Position numbers and translations under genes: made by a program | The notes under the pieces: generated by a model | Database searches by the model: none | What the model was told of the DNA's origin: nothing | The model's input: the letters and a program-made list of their open reading frames with translations, nothing else | Part shown: positions 1 through 10,233 of the stretch, one piece after another | How the letters are laid out: every line of letters begins with the position of its first letter | Position numbering within the stretch: position 1 is the first letter of the stretch | Assembly (NCBI GenBank): GCA_005885025.1 | Contig: VAYC01000050.1 | Coordinates: 1-10,938 of the forward strand | Direction: 5' to 3' | Source of the DNA: Actinomycetota bacterium | Lineage (GTDB): Bacteria > Actinomycetota > UBA4738 | Length of the DNA: 10,938 nucleotides

Positions 1-802
1 CGAGCTCGTTCAGCCTCCGGAGCCGCGCGTCGATCTGGTAGCGGTCCTCGGTCCCGTACGTCTCCTCTCTCGTCAGTTCCCACCACAAACCCTCGTACCG
101 TGAGCGAACCTCCGCGGCCACCTCCACCGGGTCGATGTCCTGGGGAACGCCGTGGGCCGCCTGGAGATCCATCAGCTCTCCTGCGATGTTCTCCTCGGCG
201 ATGTCCAAGTCGTGTATCCGCTGGCCGTCGCTGAGCTGTGGATGGAGCTCGCCGGTCTCGGCGTCGACCAGGTAAGCAGTGAGCGCGCCCGCATCGCGAC
301 GAAAGAGCGTGTTGGAAAGGGAGCAGTCGCCCCAATAAAAGCCGCCCAGGTGCAAGCGAACGAGCAACCGGACCAGGGCGTCCATGAGGCGGTTTCGGAG
401 GTCCGGCACTCCCCGGCCCGTAAACAGGTGGCGGTACGGGAGCGAGAACTCGAGGTGGCGAGTGATCAGGACGGCGTCGAGCTCCTGGGTGGAGGAGGCC
501 GTCGCCTGCCCCCCTCCAGTCGAGCGATCGGTGACGACGCCGACCCCCTCCACGGCCGGCACCCCTGCCTCACCGAGCTCACGAAGGAGCCGGTACTCTC
601 GCTGGGCCAGCCGCTCGGGCAGCTCCTTCAGGGCGTACAGGACCCCCTGGTAGTTCACGAATCGAACAACGTGGCGTGCGATGCCCCTCGGGACCTCGAC
701 CAGCCGATCGGACTCCCACGATTCCAGCGGGATCCCCCACGGAAGGTCCAGGAAGTCGGGATGCCGTCCCGGAGCCGCCATCTGAAGGCGCATGAGGCCC
801 AT
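1..802 (-). CDS. DUF4032 / LPS-kinase-like protein, N-terminal part (runs off the left edge)
   Basis: Reading the reverse strand from the ATG at 802 gives 267 residues open to the window edge. The sequence has the layout of a small kinase-like fold. A beta3-type lysine lies in LYALKE (K59) and a helix-C-like glutamate in QREYRLL (E69). A catalytic-loop-like WGDCSLSNTLF carries D159 and N164, and YLVDAETGE (D180) stands in for DFG. The opening residues (MRLQ...DFLDLPW), the PRGIARHVVRFV stretch and the SNTLFRRDAG/VDAETGELHP block are as I recall them from actinobacterial DUF4032 proteins, whose N-terminal half is annotated as lipopolysaccharide-kinase-like. The real substrate is unknown. An in-frame TAA ends 3 nt before the 802 ATG, so the start is 802 or the second ATG at 793; neither has a clear Shine-Dalgarno. 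A Gly/Ser/Thr-rich stretch near residues 94-105 looks like a loop insertion. The gene is divergent from glgE; a functional link is inference only. Confidence 0.85.
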   Translation of the reverse strand, partial: MGLMRLQMAAPGRHPDFLDLPWGIPLESWESDRLVEVPRGIARHVVRFVNYQGVLYALKELPERLAQREYRLLRELGEAGVPAVEGVGVVTDRSTGGGQATASSTQELDAVLITRHLEFSLPYRHLFTGRGVPDLRNRLMDALVRLLVRLHLGGFYWGDCSLSNTLFRRDAGALTAYLVDAETGELHPQLSDGQRIHDLDIAEENIAGELMDLQAAHGVPQDIDPVEVAAEVRSRYEGLWWELTREETYGTEDRYQIDARLRRLNEL

Positions 803-934
803 TGCTTACCAAGGCAGCCAGGGCCTGTCGAACCCCGCCTTTCGGCCCGACGTTTTTGAACCTGCCCATCCAGGGTGCCAAGCTCGTTCCCTCAAGGCTG
901 GAGGCGCATTGACGATGGCTCGGGCGAGGATCCG
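803..934. promoter_or_regulatory. Divergent intergenic region, likely promoters for glgE operon and DUF4032 gene
   Basis: This is the only non-coding stretch of any size in the window and lies between two diverging genes, so promoters for both are expected here by position. I found no convincing paired -35/-10 boxes. TTGAAC (856-861) and TTGACG (909-914) on the plus strand resemble -35 elements but have no TATAAT-like partner at 16-18 nt. No long inverted repeat or recognisable operator is visible. The call rests on gene arrangement, not on a motif. If glgE starts at the GTG at 875 rather than the TTG at 935, the region is correspondingly shorter. Confidence 0.4.
926..930 (+). promoter_or_regulatory. 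Candidate ribosome binding site for glgE (GAGGA)
   Basis: GAGGA ends 4 nt before the TTG at 935, which is rather close. A rival site, AAGGA at 948-952, lies 9 nt before an in-frame GTG at 962. The GTG at 875 has no comparable site. The 935 start is preferred because it keeps the Arg-Val-x-Ile residues that I recall preceding the first strand in other GlgE proteins. A start at 962 would begin just after that Arg. Confidence 0.4.
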
Positions 935-2916
<1,982 letters not shown>

Positions 2917-2917
<1 letters not shown>

Positions 2918-5900
2918 TGGCCGGCTCCGACCGTTCGCTCTGGTACCGAGACGCGATCGTCTACGAGCTGCACGTTCGCGCCTTCCACGACGGGAACGCC
3001 GACGGCATCGGGGACCTGCCGGGGCTGATCGACAAGCTGGATTACCTCCGGGACCTCGGGGTCACGGCTATCTGGCTGCTTCCCTTCTATCCCTCGCCGC
3101 TCAGGGACGACGGCTACGACATCGCCCAGTACAAGGGCATTCATCCTTCCTACGGGACCCTCCGGGACTTTCGGACGTTCATGCGCGAGGCGCGTCGGCG
3201 GGGCCTGCAGGTGATCACCGAGCTCGTGCTGAACCACACCTCGGACCAGCACCCGTGGTTCCAGCGGGCACGCCGGGCCCGCCCGGGCACGTCGTGGCGG
3301 AACTTCTACGTGTGGAGCGACAGCCCGCAGCGGTACTCGGAGGCGCGCATCATCTTCAAGGACTTCGAGTCCTCGAACTGGGCCTGGGACCCCGTGGCCA
3401 AGGCCTATTACTGGCACCGGTTCTACTCCCACCAACCCGATCTGAACTTCGACAACCCCGACGTACGGCGGGCGATGCTCTCCGTCGTCGACTTCTGGCT
3501 GGACCTGGGCGTCGACGGCCTGCGACTGGATGCCGTTCCGTATCTGTTCGAACGGGAGGGCACGATCTGCGAGAACCTTCCCGAGACCTATGCCTTCCTG
3601 GAAGAGATCCGGGCCCACGTGGACCAGCAGTACGGGGACCGGATGCTGCTGGCGGAAGCGAATCAGTGGCCGGAACACACCGCCGCCTATTTCGGGGACG
3701 GCAACCGCAGCCATATGGCCTTTCATTTCCCCTTGATGCCTCGCATGTTCATGGCCATCCGGATGGAGGACCGGTTCCCCATCGTGGACATCCTGTCCCA
3801 GACCCCGCCCATCCCCGAGACGTGCCAGTGGGCGATCTTCCTCCGGAACCACGACGAGCTGACGCTGGAGATGGTCACGGACGAGGAACGCGACTACATG
3901 TACCGGGTCTATGCGGAGGATCCGCAGGCCCGGATCAACCTGGGGATCCGCCGGAGGCTGGCTCCGCTGCTCGGCAACAATCGCCCGCTGATCGAGATGA
4001 TGAACGTACTTCTGTTCACCCTGCCGGGAACGCCCGTCATCTACTACGGCGACGAGATCGGGATGGGCGACAACATCTACCTGGGGGATCGAAACGGCGT
4101 GCGCACGCCCATGCAGTGGAGCTCGGATCGCAACGCCGGCTTCTCCCGGGGCAACCCGCAGAAGCTCTACCTCCCCACGATCATCGACCCCGAGTACCAC
4201 TACGAGGCCATCAACGTGGAGGCCCAACAGAACAACCCGCACTCGCTGCTCTGGTGGATGAAACGCCTCATGGCGCTGCGAAAGCGCTACCGTGCCTTCG
4301 GGCGGGGGACTCTCGAATTCCTCTATCCGGAGAACCGGAAGGTCCTGGCCTTCCTGCGCAGGTACGAAGACGAGACCATCCTGGTGGCCACCAACCTCTC
4401 GCGTTACGCGCAATACGTGGAGATCGATCTGTCGCAATACCAGGACCTCGTGCCGATCGAGCTGTTCGGTGGGACCGAGTTCCCGCGCGTGGGCGACCGT
4501 CCCTACGTACTGACGCTCGGGCCGTACGGCTACGCGCTGTTCTCGGTGGAGCGCCAGCGAGTCGATCCGGCTGTCACCACCGAGGCCGAGCGCCCTCTCC
4601 CGGTGCTCACGGTCGACGGATCGTGGGAGGAGATCTTCACCGAACGTGGGCGGGGGTTGTTGGAGGAGGTGCTGCCGGCCTACCTCTATCCCCGCCGCTG
4701 GTTCCGGTCCAAGGCCCGGCGAATCAAGACCGCCGAGATCGTCGAAGCGATACCGGTCCCGGCCTCCACTTCCGCCTCTGCCGGCGCCCCACCGTCGGGC
4801 GGCTCGGCCTCCAACGGGGCCGGCTACCTTACGCTCGTCCACGTCGAGTTCACGGAAGGAGACCCGGAGCGGTACGTCCTCCCGCTCATCGCCGTCTCCA
4901 GCGACGGGACCGGATCGGACCCCCCTCGATTCGCGCGAGTGGCGCGGCTCCAGACCACAGGCGGCGAGCGGCTCATGTACGACGCGTTCGTCGATCCGAG
5001 CTTCGGCCGTGCCCTCCTCCAGGGAATGGCCCGGCGTCGAAGCCTCCCGGGGCGCGCCGGGAAGGTGGTGGCCTCCACCACACCCGCCTTCCGGCGCCTG
5101 ATCCGCCCCGGGGATCCGTGGCCCGACCCTGCGGTGGTTCAGGCGGAGCAGAGCAACACGTCGGTGGGGTACGGAGGGACCCTGTTGCTGAAGCTGTTCC
5201 GCCGGCTCGAGGAAGGAGTGAACCCGGACCTCGAGGTCGGCAGGTTCCTGACCGAGCAGGCGGCCTTCCCGCACATCCCAGCGGCCGCCGGCGCTCTCGA
5301 GTACGTGCGTGGGATGACCAAGCCGATGACCGTTGGCATCCTCCAGGCATTCGTGCCGAACGAGGGCGACGCGTGGAAGTTCACCCTCGATACGCTCCGC
5401 ACCTACCTGGATGAGGTCCGTACCCTCCAGCCCGAGGAGAACGAGCCGCCCCTGGCCCGCCACGCCCCCCTGCTGGACGTGGCCGCCTCAGAGCCACCGC
5501 CGCCCGCCCACGAGCTGATCGGTCCCTACTTGGAGACGGCGCGTCTCTTGGGGCAGCGAACCGGGGAGCTGCACGCCGCCCTCGCCGCGGGCGAGGAGCC
5601 GGCCTTCGTCCCGGAGCCCGTCACCACGCTCTACCAGCGCTCCCTGTACCAGTCGATGCGATCGATGGCCGCCGAGGTCTTCCGCCTCGTCCGTGCCAAG
5701 GCCAAGGACGTGCCGCAGCTCGTGCAGGTTCTGGACCTCGAGCAGGAGGTCCTGCGCCGGCTGCACCGGGTGCTGGATACGAAGATCACCGGTTCCCGGA
5801 TCCGCACGCACGGGGACCTTCACCTCGGGCAGGTTCTGTACACGGGTCGCGACTTCGTCTTCATCGACTTCGAGGGGGAGCCGGCCAGGCCGCTCTCCGA

Positions 5901-6264
5901 GCGGCGGATCAAGCGCTCACCACTCAGGGACGTGGCCGGGATGATCCGGTCCTTCCACTACGCCGGGTACACAGCGTTGTGGTCGCTTGCCGGCGGGCCG
6001 CCCCTGCAGGAGAACCCCTCGTTCCTGGAACCCTGGATCGTGTTCTGGTACCAGTGGGTCGCCGGCGCCTTCCTCCGCAGCTACCTGGAGGTCCCCTCCG
6101 TGGCCAGGATCCTTCCGTCGAGCCGCGGGGAGGTCGGGGTCCTCCTGGAAGTCCTGCTCCTGGAGAAGGCCCTGTACGAGCTGAGGTACGAGCTCAATAA
6201 CCGGCCGGACTGGGTGAAGATCCCGATCGAGGGGATTCTCCAACAGCTGGAGGGTCCGGACTGA
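2917..6264 (+). CDS. treS: Trehalose synthase (maltose alpha-D-glucosyltransferase) fused to maltokinase
   Basis: This 1115-residue protein joins two enzymes that are separate TreS and Pep2/Mak proteins in mycobacteria. Residues 1 to about 545 are TreS (EC 5.4.99.16, GH13), which interconverts trehalose and maltose. Visible are ELVLNHTSDQHPWF (region I), GLRLDAVPYLFE with nucleophile D205, LLAEANQWP with E247, FLRNHDELTLE with D313, and the TreS signatures YWHRFYSHQPDLN and EERDYMY. Residues about 570-1115 are maltokinase (EC 2.7.1.175): an N-cap region (YPRRWFRSKAR), AEQSNTSV, K759 and E773 for ATP binding, HGDLHLGQ with catalytic D967, and FIDFEGEPA with Mg-binding D984. The product, maltose-1-phosphate, is the GlgE substrate. 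A stretch rich in Ala, Ser, Gly and Pro (616-636) interrupts the N-cap. The ATG at 2917 overlaps the glgE stop by one base and has no strong Shine-Dalgarno, suggesting coupled translation. In-frame sequence upstream of 2917 lies inside glgE and is not TreS-like. Confidence 0.96.
4762..4824 (+). other. Low-complexity Ala/Ser/Gly/Pro insertion in the maltokinase N-cap region
   Basis: Residues 616-636 of the TreS-maltokinase fusion consist almost entirely of Ala, Ser, Gly, Thr and Pro, with one Asn. The stretch falls after KTAEIVEAIPV and before YLTLVHVEF. By my recollection of the mycobacterial Mak sequence, this is a loop between two N-cap strands rather than the TreS/Mak junction, which lies near residues 545-570. 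It is probably a flexible, disordered surface loop. Confidence 0.6.
6249..6254 (+). promoter_or_regulatory. Ribosome binding site deciding the malQ start (GGAGGG)
   Basis: GGAGGG lies within the last codons of treS-mak and ends 6 nt before the CTG at 6261, an ideal Shine-Dalgarno spacing. No ATG, GTG or TTG in the malQ frame lies within reach downstream; the first is the TTG at 6399. This supports CTG as the initiator. Confidence 0.65.
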
Positions 6265-8327
6265 AGGCGGCGACCGTCGCGAGGCCTCCTGGTGGCGCGG
6301 TCCTCGAACGCTCGCTGCACGAGCTGGCCAGGTCCCACGGCATCCAGCTCAACTACACGGACCTCGCGGGACGACGCCGCCGGGCTCCGCCCGACTCGTT
6401 GCTGGCTGTGCTGCAAGCGATGGGGGCGCCGGTGGCCGGATGGACCGACGTTCCGGACGCGCTTCGCCACCGCAGGCAGGAGCTGTGGCGACGGCGGCTG
6501 GAGCCCGTCGTGGTCGCCTGGAAGGGGCGCCTTGCGCCGGTGGCGCTCCGCGTGCCCGCTACGGTTGCCGGCCGGTCCGCCCGGTGCTCGCTCGTGCTGG
6601 AGGAAGGTGACCCGCCCGTCACGTGGGAGACCGTGGTCGGAGGGGAGCCGGTCGAGGTCGAAAGCGTGGCGTACGTCGAAGCGCGGATCGCCGTGCCGAA
6701 GGCTCTGCCCGAGGGCTATCACACCCTCTCGGTCGAACTGGACGGCGAGCACGATACGTCGATGGTCGTCTCGTCCTCCGGGCTCGCCGCCCAGCCGAGC
6801 TCGGCCAAGACGTGGGGCGCGTTCCTCCCGCTGTACGCGATGCGGTCGGAAAGAAGCCTCGGCATAGCCGACTTCACCGACCTCGAGTCGCTCCTTCGGT
6901 GGGTGCGCGAGCTCGGAGGACAGACCGTGGCCACCTTGCCGCTCCTGGCGGCGTTCCTGGACGAGCCGTTCGATCCGAGCCCCTATTCGCCGGCCAGCCG
7001 GCTGTTTTGGAACGAGCTGTACGTCGACCTGGCGAAAGCGCCCGAGCTTGACCGGTGCGAAGAAGCTCGGTCCATGCTGGCCTCGGGAGCGGTCCGGTCC
7101 GAGCTCGGCGCGCTTCGCGACCTTCCGCTCGTCGACTACCGACGGACCATGGCCGCCAAGCGAAAGGTGTTGGAGGCGCTGGCCGCGTGTCTCTTCGCGG
7201 GCTCCGGAGGCCGCCGGAATGCGTTCGAGACGTTCGCCCGAGCGAACCCCGCGCTTGAGGACTATGCCCGGTTCCGAGCGGCGTGCGACCGGTACCGCAC
7301 GCCCTGGAGGGAATGGCCCACCCGGGATCGGCAGGGGTCGCTGCCGGCGGCAACGAGCGACGAGCGTTCCTTCCACTACCACCTCTACGCGCAGTGGCTG
7401 GCCGCTGAGCAGCTCGAGCGGGCGGCGGGAGATTCGCGCCAGGGCGGTTCAGGCCTGTACTTCGACCTGCCGCTCGGTGTGAACCCCTCCGGATACGACG
7501 TGTGGCGGGAGCGGGAGGCGTTCCTTGACGGAGTCTCGGCCGGAGCCCCTCCGGACCCGTTCTTCTTCGGAGGACAGAACTGGGGATTCCCTCCGCTCTC
7601 TCCGGAGGGGATCCGGCTGCAACGATACCGGTACCCGATCGCGTGCCTGCGCCACCTGTTGCGCCTGGCCGGCGTGGTCCGCGTCGACCACGTGATGGGG
7701 TTGCACCGGCTCTTCGTCCTGCCGGACGGGATGCACGGCGATCACGGCGTGTACATCCGCTACCGACCCGAGGAGCTCTACGCGATCCTCACGCTGGAGT
7801 CGAAGCGGACGCAGACCGTGGTGGTGGGAGAGGACCTCGGCGTGGTCCCCGCGTACGTGCGCCGGGCGATGGCCCGGCACGGCCTGTACCGGAGTCACGT
7901 GCTCGAAGCGGAGGTGTCGACGCATTCGGATGCCACCGACGGCCTCGCGCCAGTGCCGGCCGGAGCGGTGGCCAGCCTCAACACCCACGACCTTCCTCCG
8001 TTCGCGGCGTTCTGGGAAGCGCTCGACGATAGCGTGCGAGCCGTTCTGGTCGAGTCGCTTCGGCGGCGCGGGTTGCTGGGCGACCGGGCCGAGGAGCGTG
8101 ACGTCCTGGGGGCGTGCCTCGGCTACCTGGCATCCAGCCCAGCCCGGATGATGGTGGTCAACTTGGAGGACCTGTGGCTGGAGGCCGACCCCCAGAACGT
8201 GCCGGGGACCACCGAAGAGCATCCCAATTGGCGGCGGCGAGCTCGGCTGGAGTTCGAGACGTTCCGGTCCCATCCCCACGTCGCGGGTACCCTTCAACGC
8301 GTGGATCGAATGAGGAGGCAACCGTGA
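6261..8327 (+). CDS. malQ: 4-alpha-glucanotransferase (MalQ, amylomaltase), probable CTG start
   Basis: MalQ (EC 2.4.1.25, GH77) moves alpha-1,4-glucan segments between malto-oligosaccharides, releasing glucose and making longer acceptors. With the CTG start the protein has 688 residues, near the size of other actinobacterial MalQ proteins (about 700). Visible are LHELARSHGIQLNYTDLAGRR at the N-terminus, YSPASRLFWNELY, DLPLGVNPSGYDVW, GGQNWGFPPLSPEG, VVRVDHVMGLHR with nucleophile D476 (7686-7688), VVGEDLGVVP with acid/base E524, SLNTHDLPPF with D577, and QNVPGTTEEHPNWRRR near the end. The frame is open from the TAA at 6198-6200, yet has no ATG, GTG or TTG before the TTG at 6399. Starting at 6399 would delete 46 residues that include the conserved N-terminal segment. 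The CTG at 6261 overlaps the upstream TGA by 4 nt and follows GGAGGG by 6 nt. The gene overlaps glgB by 4 nt (GTGA). Function is near certain; the start is well supported but unproven. Confidence 0.94.
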   Translation: MKAATVARPPGGAVLERSLHELARSHGIQLNYTDLAGRRRRAPPDSLLAVLQAMGAPVAGWTDVPDALRHRRQELWRRRLEPVVVAWKGRLAPVALRVPATVAGRSARCSLVLEEGDPPVTWETVVGGEPVEVESVAYVEARIAVPKALPEGYHTLSVELDGEHDTSMVVSSSGLAAQPSSAKTWGAFLPLYAMRSERSLGIADFTDLESLLRWVRELGGQTVATLPLLAAFLDEPFDPSPYSPASRLFWNELYVDLAKAPELDRCEEARSMLASGAVRSELGALRDLPLVDYRRTMAAKRKVLEALAACLFAGSGGRRNAFETFARANPALEDYARFRAACDRYRTPWREWPTRDRQGSLPAATSDERSFHYHLYAQWLAAEQLERAAGDSRQGGSGLYFDLPLGVNPSGYDVWREREAFLDGVSAGAPPDPFFFGGQNWGFPPLSPEGIRLQRYRYPIACLRHLLRLAGVVRVDHVMGLHRLFVLPDGMHGDHGVYIRYRPEELYAILTLESKRTQTVVVGEDLGVVPAYVRRAMARHGLYRSHVLEAEVSTHSDATDGLAPVPAGAVASLNTHDLPPFAAFWEALDDSVRAVLVESLRRRGLLGDRAEERDVLGACLGYLASSPARMMVVNLEDLWLEADPQNVPGTTEEHPNWRRRARLEFETFRSHPHVAGTLQRVDRMRRQP
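8313..8318 (+). promoter_or_regulatory. Ribosome binding site for glgB (AGGAGG)
   Basis: A perfect AGGAGG inside the last codons of malQ ends 5 nt before the GTG at 8324. It fixes the glgB start there rather than at upstream in-frame ATG codons lying within malQ. Confidence 0.8.
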
Positions 8328-10231
8328 GCGGTCCTCCCGCCAGCCTGCTGACGACCGACGACCTCTATCTGTTCAACGAAGGCACCCATTCGCACCTGTT
8401 CGAGCGACTCGGTGCTCACCTGGTCACGGCCAGCGGGGTACCGGGCACCTCGTTCGCCGTGTGGGCCCCGAACGCCGAGCGGGTATCTGTGGTGGGGGAT
8501 TTCAACGGATGGAACCCGGAAGCTCATCCCCTCGTCCCGAAGTCGGATTCCGGGATCTGGGAGGGGCACATAGCCGGGGTGGCGCAGGGGACCGTGTACA
8601 AGTACCACGTCGTCTCTCGTCACCAGGGCTATCGCGTGGACAAGGCCGATCCGTTCGCCTTCCGGAGCGAGGTCCCGCCCAAGACGGCCAGCGTGGTGTG
8701 GGACCTCGGCTTCGATTGGGGGGACGGCGCGTGGATGGCGGGTCGGCGCCAGCGGAGCGGGCTGCACCAGCCCAATGCCACGTACGAGGTGCACCTCGGC
8801 TCGTGGATGCGAGGTGACGAGGACCGGATGCTCGGGTACCGGGAGCTGGCTCCTCGCCTTGCCGAGTACTGCGGACAGATGGGCTTCACCCACGTGGAGT
8901 TCCTCCCCGTGATGGAGCATCCCTTCTACGGCTCGTGGGGCTACCAGGTGACCGGATACTTCGCTCCGACCAGCCGGTACGGAACGCCACAGGACCTCAT
9001 GTATCTGATCGACTACCTGCACCAGCACGGGATCGGGGTCATCCTGGACTGGGTGCCCTCGCACTTTCCCACGGACGAGCACGGGCTCGGGTTCTTCGAC
9101 GGCACCCATCTGTACGAGCACGCCGACCCGCGCAAGGGGATCCATCCCGACTGGAACAGCTACATCTTCAACTACGGCCGGAACGAGGTGCGCTCATTCC
9201 TGCTGTCCAGTGCCGTGCACTGGCTGTCCACGTATCACGCGGACGGGCTGCGCGTGGATGCCGTGGCCTCGATGCTGTACCTCGACTATTCGCGGAAGGA
9301 CGGCGATTGGATCCCGAACGAATACGGAGGCCGGGAGAACCTGGAGGCCATCGGGTTCATCCGGCGGTTGAACGAAGAGATCTACCGGATCCATCCCGAT
9401 GTCCACACCATCGCCGAAGAGTCCACGGCCTGGCCGATGGTGTCGAGACCGACGTACGTCGGTGGGCTGGGGTTCGGGATGAAGTGGGACATGGGATGGA
9501 TGAACGATACACTCGAGTACCTGGCGCTCGACCCGATCCACCGGAAGTTCCACCACCACGAGCTCACGTTCCGGCAGGTCTACGCGGGGTCGGAGAATTT
9601 CGTCTTACCCCTGTCGCACGACGAGGTCGTTCACGGAAAGGGATCGCTCCTCGGGCGGATGCCGGGCGACGAATGGCAGAAGTTCGCGCAGCTCCGTGTG
9701 CTCCTCGGCTACATGTGGGCGGAGACCGGGAAGAAGCTGCTGTTCATGGGCGGGGAATTCGGTCAGTGGAACGAGTGGAACCACGACCAGAGCCTGGACT
9801 GGCACCTCCTCAAGTACGCGCCGCATCTGGGCATCCAGCGGCTGGTGCAGGACCTCAACGGCCTGCATCGGGGTGAGCCAGCCCTGCACGAGCTCGACGC
9901 GGAGCCCGGCGGGTTCGAGTGGATCGACGCCAACGACAACGAGGCCAGCGTCATCAGCTTCATCCGGCTGGCTAAGTCGACGGATGACGTCATCCTGGCG
10001 GTCTGCAACTTCACGCCGGTCCCGCGCCCGAACTACCTGCTGGGTGTCCCTCGTGGCGGCTGGTGGCGGGAGATCCTGAACTCGGATGCGACGTGGTACG
10101 GGGGGAGTGGGTGGGGCAGCCTGGGCGGAGTCGAGGCCTTCCCCATCGAGATGCACGCCCGTCCCCGGTCGGTCTCCGTAACGGTTCCTCCGTTCGGCTG
10201 CCTGTACTTCAAGAGCGAGGGCCCTCGCTAG
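8324..10231 (+). CDS. glgB: 1,4-alpha-glucan branching enzyme (GlgB)
   Basis: GlgB (EC 2.4.1.18, GH13_9) cuts alpha-1,4-glucan chains and re-attaches them as alpha-1,6 branches. From the GTG at 8324 it has 635 residues, the short form with a single CBM48 module (about residues 20-125; SFAVWAPNAERVSVVGDFN and YKYHV are typical) and without the extra N-terminal module of the longer, roughly 730-residue enzymes. The barrel shows YEVHLGSW, EFLPVMEHPFYGSWGYQ, LDWVPSHFP (region I), DGLRVDAVASMLYLDY with nucleophile D312 (9257-9259), TIAEESTAWP with acid/base E365 and LPLSHDEVVHGKGSL with D433. The C-terminal beta domain ends with VPPFGCLYF. The start overlaps the malQ stop as GTGA with AGGAGG upstream. 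It presumably branches the linear glucan made by GlgE. One rare TTA leucine codon occurs at 9605-9607. Confidence 0.97.
   Translation: MSGPPASLLTTDDLYLFNEGTHSHLFERLGAHLVTASGVPGTSFAVWAPNAERVSVVGDFNGWNPEAHPLVPKSDSGIWEGHIAGVAQGTVYKYHVVSRHQGYRVDKADPFAFRSEVPPKTASVVWDLGFDWGDGAWMAGRRQRSGLHQPNATYEVHLGSWMRGDEDRMLGYRELAPRLAEYCGQMGFTHVEFLPVMEHPFYGSWGYQVTGYFAPTSRYGTPQDLMYLIDYLHQHGIGVILDWVPSHFPTDEHGLGFFDGTHLYEHADPRKGIHPDWNSYIFNYGRNEVRSFLLSSAVHWLSTYHADGLRVDAVASMLYLDYSRKDGDWIPNEYGGRENLEAIGFIRRLNEEIYRIHPDVHTIAEESTAWPMVSRPTYVGGLGFGMKWDMGWMNDTLEYLALDPIHRKFHHHELTFRQVYAGSENFVLPLSHDEVVHGKGSLLGRMPGDEWQKFAQLRVLLGYMWAETGKKLLFMGGEFGQWNEWNHDQSLDWHLLKYAPHLGIQRLVQDLNGLHRGEPALHELDAEPGGFEWIDANDNEASVISFIRLAKSTDDVILAVCNFTPVPRPNYLLGVPRGGWWREILNSDATWYGGSGWGSLGGVEAFPIEMHARPRSVSVTVPPFGCLYFKSEGPR
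10214..10229. repeat. 16-nt perfect palindrome at the glgB/treZ junction
   Basis: AGCGAGGGCCCTCGCT reads the same on both strands. In RNA it could fold as a 6-bp stem with a GGCC loop. It covers the last glgB codons, includes the first base of the TAG stop, and ends 4 nt before the treZ GTG. It contains the only Shine-Dalgarno-like purine run (GCGAGGG) upstream of treZ. No T-run follows, so it is not an intrinsic terminator. A modest effect on treZ translation is possible but inferred. Confidence 0.5.
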
Positions 10232-10233
10232 CG

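Noticed and set aside
152..859. A 235-codon plus-strand frame at the left end
   Set aside because: It is antisense to the DUF4032-like gene, whose kinase-like motifs and family blocks are clear. The plus-strand translation has no recognisable features.
3217..3240. Glu instead of Asp at the first position of region I in TreS (ELVLNHTSD)
   Set aside because: As far as I recall, this Glu is common in TreS-type GH13 enzymes, and the nucleophile, acid/base and transition-state Asp are all present, so it is not evidence of inactivity.
3255..5414. A 719-codon plus-strand frame inside treS-mak
   Set aside because: It is in another frame of a convincing gene, is Pro/Arg/Gly-rich and low in complexity, and has no family resemblance. 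It is a composition artefact.
6399..8327. malQ starting at the TTG at 6399
   Set aside because: This start would remove 46 residues that include the family's conserved N-terminal segment and leave a 137-bp gap in an operon whose other junctions overlap or nearly touch.
10214..10233. The glgB-end palindrome as an intrinsic terminator
   Set aside because: No T-run follows and treZ starts 4 nt later, so termination here is not supported.
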